A DNA stretch of 53,266 nt, from contig WQSV01000001.1 in NCBI GenBank assembly GCA_009787685.1, positions 1-53,266 of the forward strand, written 5' to 3'. Numbering within the stretch: the stretch's first letter is position 1; each line of letters starts with the position of its first letter. The stretch comes from Bacillota bacterium. GTDB taxonomy: Bacteria; Bacillota; Clostridia; Christensenellales; Pumilibacteraceae. A program made the position numbers and the translations under genes. Positions 25,236-32,754 of the stretch are shown here, piece by piece. The notes below the pieces were generated by a model, which was not told the DNA's origin, made no database searches, and saw only the letters and a program-made list of their open reading frames with translations.

Positions 25236-25575
25236 CTCGAATATTTTTTGAGTTGTTTCGGGAAAAGCACTTGAGATTTCGTCAAAAGTTTGAGTTGGTT
25301 CGGGAAAACAAGTTGGGTTAGGATGAAAATTTGCAACAGTTTTTCGCCCTATTTCGAAAAAAGTTTGAAAATTTTTCAATAATCTTTTTCTGGGGTTAGT
25401 TGTCGTTCAAGGATCTTTTGACTCCGCACAATCGCTATAAACGCCTTACATTGGATGATTAGGGTGCAGTTTGAGGCTCGGCTCTTGTTCATAAAAACCC
25501 CTCTTTCCTTCTCTCACAAGTGTCGGGTATTCGCTCCAAATATGCGAATAATGGCGACAGCTTGAAGCCCTTGTA
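25236..25575. repeat. Accessory repeat, copy 2 (longest)
   Basis: Carries the 95-bp block shared with copy 1 (25357-25451), the CGACAGCTTGAAGCCC end (25555-25575), and an added left part (25236-25356) with GTTTCGGGAAAA / GGTTCGGGAAAAC, which is shared with copy 3. The middle has a 7-bp hairpin TATTCGC/GCGAATA where copy 1 has a different short hairpin. The region between the MATE leader and the ferredoxin-like gene (25141-25652) holds only this and a terminator. Confidence 0.85.
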
Positions 25576-25596
25576 GGCTATCTTTTTTTTCGCACG

Positions 25597-25627
25597 AAAA
25601 AAAGCACACTCAAAATGAATGTGCTTT
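25597..25627 (-). terminator. Terminator of the arsR operon
   Basis: Minus strand AAAGCACATTCA-TTT-TGAGTGTGCTTT, a 12-bp stem, then seven T. Confidence 0.9.
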
Positions 25628-25652
25628 CATCATATTAAATTATTCTATTTTC

Positions 25653-26039
25653 TTAACAGCAACCTGTTCCACAGCAAGGGGTCTTGCTTTCAACTACATT
25701 GCTTAAGTCTTCCACCATGTCAATTGCAGAACCACAACATTCTTTTGCACAAAGCCCGCACTCGACACATTTATCATAGTCAATGATAATTCTGCCGTAT
25801 GGCGTTCCTCCGCATGAATATAAATCATCACCACAGCCACTATCTCCGCATCCGCCGTCCGTGCAAGCAACGGGAATTTTGCCCTCTCGGTTTGGGTCAT
25901 TGCAGTTGCAATTAAGAACCTTATCTAAAATAGGCTCTTCTGACTCGGCATAAGTAATTGCACTTGTCGGGCAACATTTGATTGCTGTGCAAACATCTTT
26001 TGATGCAAAGCAGTTTTTCATTCTAACATATGGTTTCAT
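25653..26039 (-). CDS. Cysteine-rich ferredoxin-like 4Fe-4S protein
   Basis: A 128-residue protein with about 22 cysteines. C-terminal block CVECGLCAKECCGSAI is a 4Fe-4S binding motif; the N-terminal CTAIKCCPTSAITY looks like half of a second cluster. A GGCGDSGCGDD segment and a CCGTGCC end could bind metal. It overlaps DUF6485 by ATGA and is third in an operon led by an ArsR repressor. A role in metal or metalloid handling or redox repair is an inference from context. Confidence 0.75.
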   Translation of the reverse strand: MKPYVRMKNCFASKDVCTAIKCCPTSAITYAESEEPILDKVLNCNCNDPNREGKIPVACTDGGCGDSGCGDDLYSCGGTPYGRIIIDYDKCVECGLCAKECCGSAIDMVEDLSNVVESKTPCCGTGCC

Positions 26040-26251
26040 GATTGAATTTCTCCTTTATCTTCAAAGCGTTTTTTCAACACCTCATAATAGTTTGCAACCG
26101 ATTTATCTCCGCCATTGTCTAAAAACAAGCAATAGGGGAGGCTATCCGTCTCTCGGTGCTTTATTACACACAAGCAACATTTCTTATGGTTCGGGCATTC
26201 CGTTTTCGGACAAGCACACACTTTTGTTTTATCACATTCACTCACTAACAT
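26036..26251 (-). CDS. DUF6485-type small cysteine-rich protein
   Basis: A 71-residue protein: CACPKTECPNHKKCCLCVIKHRE, then DSLPYCLF. The pattern C-x-C-P-x3-C-x-N-H-x2-C-C-x-C is typical of a family (DUF6485) of unknown function common in clostridia and often next to metal regulators. The ATG at 26251 overlaps the end of arsR; the in-frame TTG 15 nt earlier is the alternative, because GGAG lies only 2 nt before the ATG. Confidence 0.75.
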   Translation of the reverse strand: MLVSECDKTKVCACPKTECPNHKKCCLCVIKHRETDSLPYCLFLDNGGDKSVANYYEVLKKRFEDKGEIQS

Positions 26252-26559
26252 CTCTCCTCTCTGCAATCATCCATTGAATTTCCTATTTTAGATATTGCGA
26301 TAAAAAATTCATTTATGAGGTCAATTCTTTCTTTATTAATTGCATAATGAACCCACTTCCCCTCTTTTGTCGCATCGACAAGTCCACTATCGACAAGTTG
26401 CTTCATGTGATAAGAGAGAGTTGGTTGTGTGAAATTAAAAGCCTCTAAAATTTTGCAAGCACAAGTTTTTCCTCTTGTTAGCATTGTCAAAACTTTGAGC
26501 CGAGTTTCATCACTCATGGCTTTGAAAATAATTGAGTATTCTGCTAGACCATATTTCAT
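26245..26559 (-). CDS. ArsR/SmtB-family metalloregulator
   Basis: A 104-residue winged-helix repressor: SDETRLKVLTML, recognition helix TQPTLSYHMKQLVDSGLV, wing KEGKWVHYAIN. C33 and C35 (KTCACKIL) match the C-x-C sensor in helix alpha-3 of arsenite/antimonite-type ArsR proteins, and C99 and C104 at the end (DCREERC) may add ligands. It leads a three-gene operon behind a perfect palindromic operator, so is probably autoregulated. No arsB, acr3 or arsC is present in the window. Confidence 0.92.
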   Translation of the reverse strand: MKYGLAEYSIIFKAMSDETRLKVLTMLTRGKTCACKILEAFNFTQPTLSYHMKQLVDSGLVDATKEGKWVHYAINKERIDLINEFFIAISKIGNSMDDCREERC

Positions 26560-26572
26560 TTATCAAAAACCT

Positions 26573-26594
26573 CATATAGACAATTGTCTATATG
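26573..26594. promoter_or_regulatory. ArsR operator palindrome
   Basis: A perfect 22-bp inverted repeat with half-site CATATAGACAA lies between the promoter -10 box and the arsR start, matching the dyad (ATA-N-TATAT class) of ArsR-family operators. Confidence 0.85.
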
Positions 26595-26597
26595 ATT

Positions 26598-26627
26598 ATT
26601 CTACACTAAATAAATATCCTATGTCAA
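26598..26627 (-). promoter_or_regulatory. arsR promoter
   Basis: TTGACA (26627-26622) and TAGAAT (26603-26598), 18-nt spacer; the operator covers the expected transcription start, so a bound repressor would block it. Confidence 0.75.
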
Positions 26628-26664
26628 CTGATTTTTAGGTGTTGCTAGAAATTCTTTCTGCCAT

Positions 26665-26815
26665 TTACTCGCAATTTTTCAAATTGGCTCGGGAAAACCA
26701 CTTGGGATTTCGTCAAAAATTTGAGTTGGTTCGGGAAAACGAGTTGTGTTAGGACGGAAATTTGCAACACTTTTGCCACCCTATTTCAAAAAAAGTTTGA
26801 AAATTTTTTTGAGTT
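26665..26815. repeat. Accessory repeat, copy 3 (partial)
   Basis: Shares the GGTTCGGGAAAAC...GTTAGGA...TTTGCAAC and CCCTATTTC-AAAAAAAG-TTTGAAAATTTTT blocks with copies 1 and 2 but lacks the 95-bp core beyond that point. The rest of 26816-26986 shows nothing I can name. Confidence 0.75.
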
Positions 26816-26986
26816 GTTTTGATGAAAAAATTGAAAAGCATAGAGAAGACTAGCCGTCGGCGTCACACTCCCAACATTTTTTAATTTCAAGATATCAAAG
26901 TCATTGTGCCCACAAGAAATAATCAAACAACTGGTCATCAATTATTAAATTTCCATTAAATACAAGTTCTTAATATAATTTTTTTC

Positions 26987-27015
26987 TTGACTTAATTATC
27001 AAATTGTGATAGACT
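26987..27015 (+). promoter_or_regulatory. Promoter of the helicase gene, possibly leaderless
   Basis: TTGACT (26987-26992) and TAGACT (27010-27015) with a 17-nt spacer. The ATG at 27022 begins where transcription should start, and no Shine-Dalgarno is visible. Confidence 0.65.
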
Positions 27016-27021
27016 GTCAAA

Positions 27022-30000
27022 ATGAAAAAGATTTATAAGTTTTACAAAGACAGGCTTATTGAAATAAGCGGGAAGAACAGAAGTTTATATGCAAAAAAGG
27101 CATCACAGACCTATACATATGACATCGGAAAGATTTTAGAGGGTGACGAAGGCGAAATTGAGTCTTTCGTTAATTTTTTGTGGTCAGCAAAAAAACCAAC
27201 TCATGAAATAATCTCCAAAAAACGCAAAGAGCATATTTTGGAAAATTTGAAAAAAAGCAAAGCGACGGAAGCGAAGAAAGCTCCAAAAGGCAAAAATGGA
27301 AAAACGGTCGACGCTCCACAAGAAGAAAAAGTCAAGAGCGAAGCAAAAATCGCTCAAGAAGAAAGAACCTTAATGTCAAGTCAAGTGAGCAAACTCAAAA
27401 ACCTCAAACGCTCACTCGAGGATTTTGAAAGAGAAACAGGGCGATATGAAATGTTCGTTGGTTTCCCTTTTATTGAAGGCTACATTGGAAAAGACACTGC
27501 AGTCAAAGCGCCTCTGCTCCTTTTCCCTGTTGTCATCAACATTTCAGAAAATGAGTCAACCGTTTCTCTTGAACTCAAAGACGGAGAAGCAATTCAGTTG
27601 AACAAAGTTTTTTTGACTGCGTATTCAAGACCATTCAAAATTAATTTGGATGAAATGAATATGGAATTTGATAGTCTTCTTGATGCGGGCTTTCGAAATG
27701 TTGACGACATTCTTGGGTATTTGAGAAAAAAAGGCTTTGATATTTCGTCGTGTCCATCAAAAAAAGGCATGATGAGTTTCGATTCAATCAAAGAGCCGAC
27801 TGTTGGCTCAAAATTGACGGTCAGAAATTGTGCTGTTGTTGGAAGATTCCCTCTTGCAAACTCAATCTATAACGATTATGTCGCACTTGAAAAGAAAAAT
27901 CTTTCAAATGAAGCAATCGCAGCTCTGCTTGAAAACAAAACTCCAAAGAAATTAAAAAATGTGGACAAGGATGTCTACACTGTCCACTCTCTTGACTATG
28001 CTCAAGAAAACGCAATTGCAGAACTCAACCAACATGGCAACATGGTTATCTATGGCCCACCGGGAACAGGAAAAAGTCAAACGATTGTTAACACTATCAC
28101 TGATGCTCTTTGCAAAAACAAACGCGTTCTCGTTGTTTCTCAAAAAAAAGCAGCTCTTGATGTTGTTTTCAACCGTCTTGGAAACCTTAATTCAAAAGCA
28201 ATGTATATCATTGACCCAGAAAAAGAAAAACTTTCTTTTTTTGAAAAGGTCAAAACTCAACATCTTGAAATTTTGGGCGAAGAGTCGGTCAACACTCAAG
28301 AACACCGATTGATGTATCAAGATGTCACTGGAACTTTGCACTCTGAAATCGCTCATCTTGAAAGCATTTCACAAACGCTCTTCTCCCCAACTGATTTTGG
28401 AATATCATTGCAAGAAATGTATGCAAGAAGTCGCATTATCAATAAAGGAGACGGAGAATACGATATTTATGAAAGCATGCTCGATACTCCTCGTTTGATG
28501 GAGCTTTCTCACAAGCAATTAAGCGAATCAATTCGAAGCATCAAAGAAAAGAAAAAAGGCGAACTTTACTACAAACGAATTGAAATGCAAAAAGCGAATC
28601 CATTTGTTGAACATGTCAAAAAAGATTTGGATGTCCACACTTTGAACGCGGCGACGACCTACCTCAACAATATGCTCTCAAAGCGCTTTGTTCCATTTGA
28701 TATGTCTCAATTTTCATTTTTAAGACAATTAATTGGATTTTACATTGAAAACAACGTTCCAGACATTCACGATCTCAAGCCACTCATCAAATACTCAGCA
28801 AAAAGACAAGAAGAAAGAATTAGTGCTAGCGAAATGACTCAGATTTTTTCAGAAACGCTTGAAGAAGCAAAAGCGTATGTTGGGGAGTGGTATCTCTTGA
28901 GCAGAATTCTCGACTCAAAAGGCTTCGCGACAATCATCGACCATATTTTAATGGGTAATTTGACAGGAATCAAACTTCTCCTTTCCGCTCTTAATCAATA
29001 TGTTGACATTCGCGACATGAACATCAACCTTCGAACTTTCTCTGATGAAGAAAAAATTGTTCTAAAATTTGCCTATGAAAATTCGGTGACAGTCAATGAA
29101 TACAACAAAATCATCGATAACATTTTGAGCATTCGAATCTATCATGAAATTGTTCTTGCAGAAGCAACTCATCAATTACCACTTTCTAAAATAATGGATT
29201 TTGAAAATATCAAAAACAGAATCATCTCTTTAAAAGCAGAACAACAAAAAGTGGTGAGAGAAATTTGTGAAGACAATTTCAAAAATGAATACAAAACTCT
29301 CTACAATTCAAATCCAGAAAACAACAACTTTTTCTATCAAATTTCAAAAAGCCAAAACTTCATGCCGATTAGAAAGTTGGTTGAACTTTACCATGAACTC
29401 CTGTTCACACTCTATCCATGTTGGCTTCTCTCTCCAGAAAGCGTTTCAACACTTCTTCCACTAAAAGCTGGATTGTTTGACTTAATTCTTTTTGACGAGG
29501 CGTCACAAGTCTTTATTGAAGCAGCACTTCCAACGATTTATCGCGGAAAAAACATTGCGATTGCGGGCGACAACAAACAACTTCGCCCAACTGCTCATTT
29601 CTTGAGACGATTCATGGGCAATGACGATGATGACATGGACATGAACACAGTCGCAGCACTTGAAGTTGAGAGTTTGCTAGACCTAGCCACTTCAAGATTC
29701 CATTCAGCGAACCTTAACTATCATTATCGTTCGCGTCACGAAGAACTTATTAACTTTTCAAACTATGCATATTACCATTCAAAATTGCAAGTCGCACCGA
29801 ACATGGGACGAAACATGCAGACCCGTCCAATCGAAAGAATCAAAGTCGATGGCAGATGGATTGACAGGCGCAACGAAGCAGAAGCGAAAAGAATTGTTGA
29901 ACTAATCAAAAAAACACTGAAAAGCAGGAAAAATAACGAAACAATCGGGGTTATCACCTTTAACGCTGAACAAGGAACATACATTAATGACTTGATTGAT

Positions 30001-30870
30001 GAAGCGTGCATGGAAGATGCAAATTTCAGAAGCATGATTTATGCTGAAAGAAACCGCTTTGAACACGGCGAAGACGTCAGTCTTTTTGTCAAGAATCTTG
30101 AAAATGTTCAAGGTGACGAAAGGGATATCATCATCTTCAGCGTTGGCTATGCAAAAAATGAACACGACAAAGTGACTGCTCATTTTGGTCCACTAAACCT
30201 TGAAGGCGGAGAAAACCGATTGAATGTTGCTGTCACGAGAGCGAAAAGCAAAATATATTTGGTGACAAGCATTGAGCCAGAAGAATTAAATGTTGAGAGT
30301 GCAAAAAACCTTGGCCCAAAATTATTCAAAAGATATCTTGAATACGCTCGAAGCGTTTCGACTGGAGCAACAAAAGAAGTCAAATTATTGCTCTCTTCCC
30401 TCGCTTCATCTCAAACAAAACCAGCAACCGAGTGTCAAAACATAACGACCGAACTAAAAACAGCACTTGAAAAAATGGGATATATTGTCGATGTCAATGT
30501 TGGAAACAGCACAAGCAAGCTTTCCCTTGCTATTTACGACAAGGATTTGGACAGATACGTTCTTGGAATCGAATGTGATTACGATGCATATGCTTCATCA
30601 CCGTCAGTTCTTGAAAGAGATGTTTTTCGTGCAAAATTCCTTGAAAGCAGAGGTTGGAACATCGTCAGAATTTGGTCAAGAGATTTCTGGATTTCAAAAA
30701 GTAAAGTTTTGAATGGAATTGACAAAATAATCAAAGAGATTAAGAGCGAAGCACTTCATGGAAAAAAATCAAAATCCGAAAAGAAAATCGAGAAAAAGTC
30801 CGAAAAGATTAATCCAAATCAACCGAAAACCGCGCTAAAAGAAGTTGCAGCAACAAAAGACAATAAATAA
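27022..30870 (+). CDS. SF1 helicase with DUF4011-like N-terminus and C-terminal Vsr/MTES_1575-type nuclease
   Basis: A 1282-residue protein. N-terminus (RLIEISGKNRSLYAKK) resembles DUF4011; a lysine-rich linker follows (about 75-115). Helicase motifs: Walker A GPPGTGKSQT (about 345), Walker B FDEASQ (about 825), GDNKQLRPT, NYHYRSRHEELI (about 903), NVQGDERDIIIFSVGY (about 1027) and NVAVTRAKSKIYL (about 1067). Residues about 1140-1250 (GIECDYDAY, RGWNIVRIWSRDFW) fit the restriction-endonuclease-like fold fused to such helicases. This architecture recurs in single-gene anti-phage proteins, so defence is a reasonable inference. Its lysine-rich C-terminal tail is probably disordered. It stands alone, with its own promoter and terminator, next to mobile-type repeats. 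Confidence 0.85.
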   Translation: MKKIYKFYKDRLIEISGKNRSLYAKKASQTYTYDIGKILEGDEGEIESFVNFLWSAKKPTHEIISKKRKEHILENLKKSKATEAKKAPKGKNGKTVDAPQEEKVKSEAKIAQEERTLMSSQVSKLKNLKRSLEDFERETGRYEMFVGFPFIEGYIGKDTAVKAPLLLFPVVINISENESTVSLELKDGEAIQLNKVFLTAYSRPFKINLDEMNMEFDSLLDAGFRNVDDILGYLRKKGFDISSCPSKKGMMSFDSIKEPTVGSKLTVRNCAVVGRFPLANSIYNDYVALEKKNLSNEAIAALLENKTPKKLKNVDKDVYTVHSLDYAQENAIAELNQHGNMVIYGPPGTGKSQTIVNTITDALCKNKRVLVVSQKKAALDVVFNRLGNLNSKAMYIIDPEKEKLSFFEKVKTQHLEILGEESVNTQEHRLMYQDVTGTLHSEIAHLESISQTLFSPTDFGISLQEMYARSRIINKGDGEYDIYESMLDTPRLMELSHKQLSESIRSIKEKKKGELYYKRIEMQKANPFVEHVKKDLDVHTLNAATTYLNNMLSKRFVPFDMSQFSFLRQLIGFYIENNVPDIHDLKPLIKYSAKRQEERISASEMTQIFSETLEEAKAYVGEWYLLSRILDSKGFATIIDHILMGNLTGIKLLLSALNQYVDIRDMNINLRTFSDEEKIVLKFAYENSVTVNEYNKIIDNILSIRIYHEIVLAEATHQLPLSKIMDFENIKNRIISLKAEQQKVVREICEDNFKNEYKTLYNSNPENNNFFYQISKSQNFMPIRKLVELYHELLFTLYPCWLLSPESVSTLLPLKAGLFDLILFDEASQVFIEAALPTIYRGKNIAIAGDNKQLRPTAHFLRRFMGNDDDDMDMNTVAALEVESLLDLATSRFHSANLNYHYRSRHEELINFSNYAYYHSKLQVAPNMGRNMQTRPIERIKVDGRWIDRRNEAEAKRIVELIKKTLKSRKNNETIGVITFNAEQGTYINDLIDEACMEDANFRSMIYAERNRFEHGEDVSLFVKNLENVQGDERDIIIFSVGYAKNEHDKVTAHFGPLNLEGGENRLNVAVTRAKSKIYLVTSIEPEELNVESAKNLGPKLFKRYLEYARSVSTGATKEVKLLLSSLASSQTKPATECQNITTELKTALEKMGYIVDVNVGNSTSKLSLAIYDKDLDRYVLGIECDYDAYASSPSVLERDVFRAKFLESRGWNIVRIWSRDFWISKSKVLNGIDKIIKEIKSEALHGKKSKSEKKIEKKSEKINPNQPKTALKEVAATKDNK

Positions 30871-30884
30871 TCAAAAATTTAAAG

Positions 30885-30918
30885 AAAAACCTGTGTTCTA
30901 AGTGAACACAGGTTTTTT
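30885..30918 (+). terminator. Terminator of the helicase gene
   Basis: AAAAACCTGTGTTC and GAACACAGGTTTTT form a 14-bp perfect stem with a 5-nt loop, followed by T. Confidence 0.95.
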
Positions 30919-30984
30919 AGATTTGCAATTTTCTAGTGATAGCGAGTGTTCGTCTCTTAACCTGTGGACTGTTCTGAAACCAGC

Positions 30985-31105
30985 TAACGCAAACAGCCAA
31001 GCACTCTTAGACAAAAGGTTCGAAGACTCTATTTGTCATGGAGCCTTTTCAAAAAGAAGGATTAGACGCAACAACCTCTTTCAAACAAAAGGGGTTGAAG
31101 ACTCT
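30985..31105. repeat. Decayed mini-hairpin modules
   Basis: Two degenerate type A elements (GGTTC-GAA-GACTC and GGGTT-GAA-GACTC) each preceded by CAAAAG and followed by TATT. No gene is supported in 30919-31103. Confidence 0.55.
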
Positions 31106-32000
31106 ATTCCATGATTTTGTATTCAAGGACTTGGTCTATTGAGAAATTTTCAATTTGAAGATAATATTCCGCGCAATCAACTAGTGCTTGCATTGGAACG
31201 AGTCCGATAACTTCGCTTCCAACAATTGGGACACCATAGCGTTTTGCTTCAATGCGAACTAGTTCAATGACTGAATAAATTGTTGTTTTTGTGTGGTCCG
31301 TGAGGTTCATTGAAACTTGAGTGATTTTTCTCTCCGCAAGGTCAACTCCCATAGCTTTGCAATATCTGAGTCCCCCACCAAGAAAGCGAACTTTTTTTCC
31401 GATTGCAGTTGCAATGTCGAGATTGTCAGTTCCAAGATTGACATTAAACGCGACAAGTGGCATTCTGCAACAAACCGCAACTGCTCCAAAAGTTTTGTGA
31501 GGAGCATCTTTTGTTCCAAAATCCGCGTTCCATTTCGCGTCTTTCATTTTTTCTTCCAAACCCTCAAACTGACCTCTGCGAACATCCGCAAGATTTTCTC
31601 TGTGGCTAGCTGTTGCTGATTTTTCATAAAGAAACACGGGTATGCCGAGTTTTCCAATTTCTTCACCGACCTCTTTTGAAAGAGCAATGACCTCTTCTTC
31701 CGTCACATTCTTGATTGGAATAAACGGCACAACGTCGCAGGCCCCCATTCTTGGATGCTGTCCTTCGTGTTTTGTCAAATCGATTATTTTGAGCGCAACT
31801 TCAACAGCACTAAGAACTGCTTTTTTTAGTGACTCCGCGTCTCCAACAATTGTCACGACCGTTCTGTTGTGGTCAGCGTCAAGAGAGTAGTCCAGCAATT
31901 TGACTCCCTCTGCATTTCGAAAGCAGTCAATAATTTTTTCAACTTTCTTTTTGTCGCGCCCTTCTGAAAAGTTCGGCACACACTGAATGATTTTTTGCAT
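31104..32000 (-). CDS. ftcD: Glutamate formiminotransferase
   Basis: A 298-residue enzyme moving the formimino group from N-formimino-L-glutamate to tetrahydrofolate, the last step of one histidine-degradation route. IQCVPNFSEGRD at the start, HNRTVVTIVGD, and EGQHPRMGACDVVPFIP are family hallmarks; it corresponds to the transferase domain of human FTCD without the cyclodeaminase domain. It lies downstream of hutH and hutU on the same strand. AAGGAG is about 12 nt from the ATG. Confidence 0.95.
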   Translation of the reverse strand: MQKIIQCVPNFSEGRDKKKVEKIIDCFRNAEGVKLLDYSLDADHNRTVVTIVGDAESLKKAVLSAVEVALKIIDLTKHEGQHPRMGACDVVPFIPIKNVTEEEVIALSKEVGEEIGKLGIPVFLYEKSATASHRENLADVRRGQFEGLEEKMKDAKWNADFGTKDAPHKTFGAVAVCCRMPLVAFNVNLGTDNLDIATAIGKKVRFLGGGLRYCKAMGVDLAERKITQVSMNLTDHTKTTIYSVIELVRIEAKRYGVPIVGSEVIGLVPMQALVDCAEYYLQIENFSIDQVLEYKIME

Positions 32001-32003
32001 AAT

Positions 32004-32435
32004 TTATTTTTTCTCCTTGATTGGTTTTTTTGTTGATAGTGTTATTTCTAAAATGAATACCGCAATGCTAAAAGCGATTAGAAAACAGATGGATAGGAAA
32101 TAGTATGATGGCTGAAACAACACCAAAGTTAAAATCAAAATCACTACTAGTGGCAAAATAGTGAAAACAAATTTCAAAATGTCTTTTGTTTTTGCACTTT
32201 TTCTTTGCTCTTTTGTTTTTATATTAGCAACGCCAACAATGAAACTAAAAACAACAAACGAAATGCAAAATGGCACAATCCACATTCCCACCAAAAACAA
32301 ACGGATGAATTGATATCCATGAAAAATATCAATCGGAAAGAAAACGAACGAGAAGAAGAACCACAAAATTGTTAAAGACGCAAAACAAACTTGCAATATG
32401 CCTATTATTTTTTGAAAATTGTTTTTTTGCTCCAT
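32004..32435 (-). CDS. Four-helix membrane protein of unknown function
   Basis: A 143-residue protein with four hydrophobic segments (about 10-32, 42-70, 88-106, 110-130) and short basic loops. Its stop is 3 nt before the ftcD start, so the two are cotranscribed and coupled. I do not recognise a family; a role linked to histidine uptake is only suggested by position. Confidence 0.7.
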   Translation of the reverse strand: MEQKNNFQKIIGILQVCFASLTILWFFFSFVFFPIDIFHGYQFIRLFLVGMWIVPFCISFVVFSFIVGVANIKTKEQRKSAKTKDILKFVFTILPLVVILILTLVLFQPSYYFLSICFLIAFSIAVFILEITLSTKKPIKEKK

Positions 32436-32454
32436 GCTTTTGGTTTCGTAGTTA

Positions 32455-32730
32455 TGCGGGCGGTCACTGCCCGAAACTACAATCTATTTTTTCAATCTTC
32501 TCTCAGATTGATTAACTTGATACTTCTTTGCTTCGGGCGACAAAGTTTCGCCCCCTTTTGTGTCAAGGGACACACCCAGATTTCCAACTTTGTGCTAACC
32601 TCGTTTAGGTGTGCCTTATGAACAATAAGCCCCCCGCTATTGTTCATAAGACACATCTAGATTATCTACTTTCTGCTAAATTCATTTAGGTGTGCTTATC
32701 AACAATACGTCCCTACTAATTAAACTCACT
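32455..32730. repeat. Diverged 65-bp tandem repeat with 13-bp palindrome (hutU-membrane gene spacer)
   Basis: The 32436-32754 spacer has no gene. Two related units (32568-32630 and 32650-32711) share ACACA...CAGATT/TAGATT...TTTAGGTGTG...CAATA. Between them CTTATGAACAATA (32615-32627) and its exact reverse complement (32638-32650) flank a C-rich 10-nt loop. At 32458-32475 GGGCGGTCACTGCCC is a further short hairpin. Confidence 0.75.
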
Positions 32731-32754
32731 CTCTCATCCATTGTGCATTGTGAA

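Noticed and set aside
25137..25379. 80-codon minus-strand frame between the MATE leader and the arsR operon
   Set aside because: It lies over the accessory repeat and is not conserved between repeat copies.
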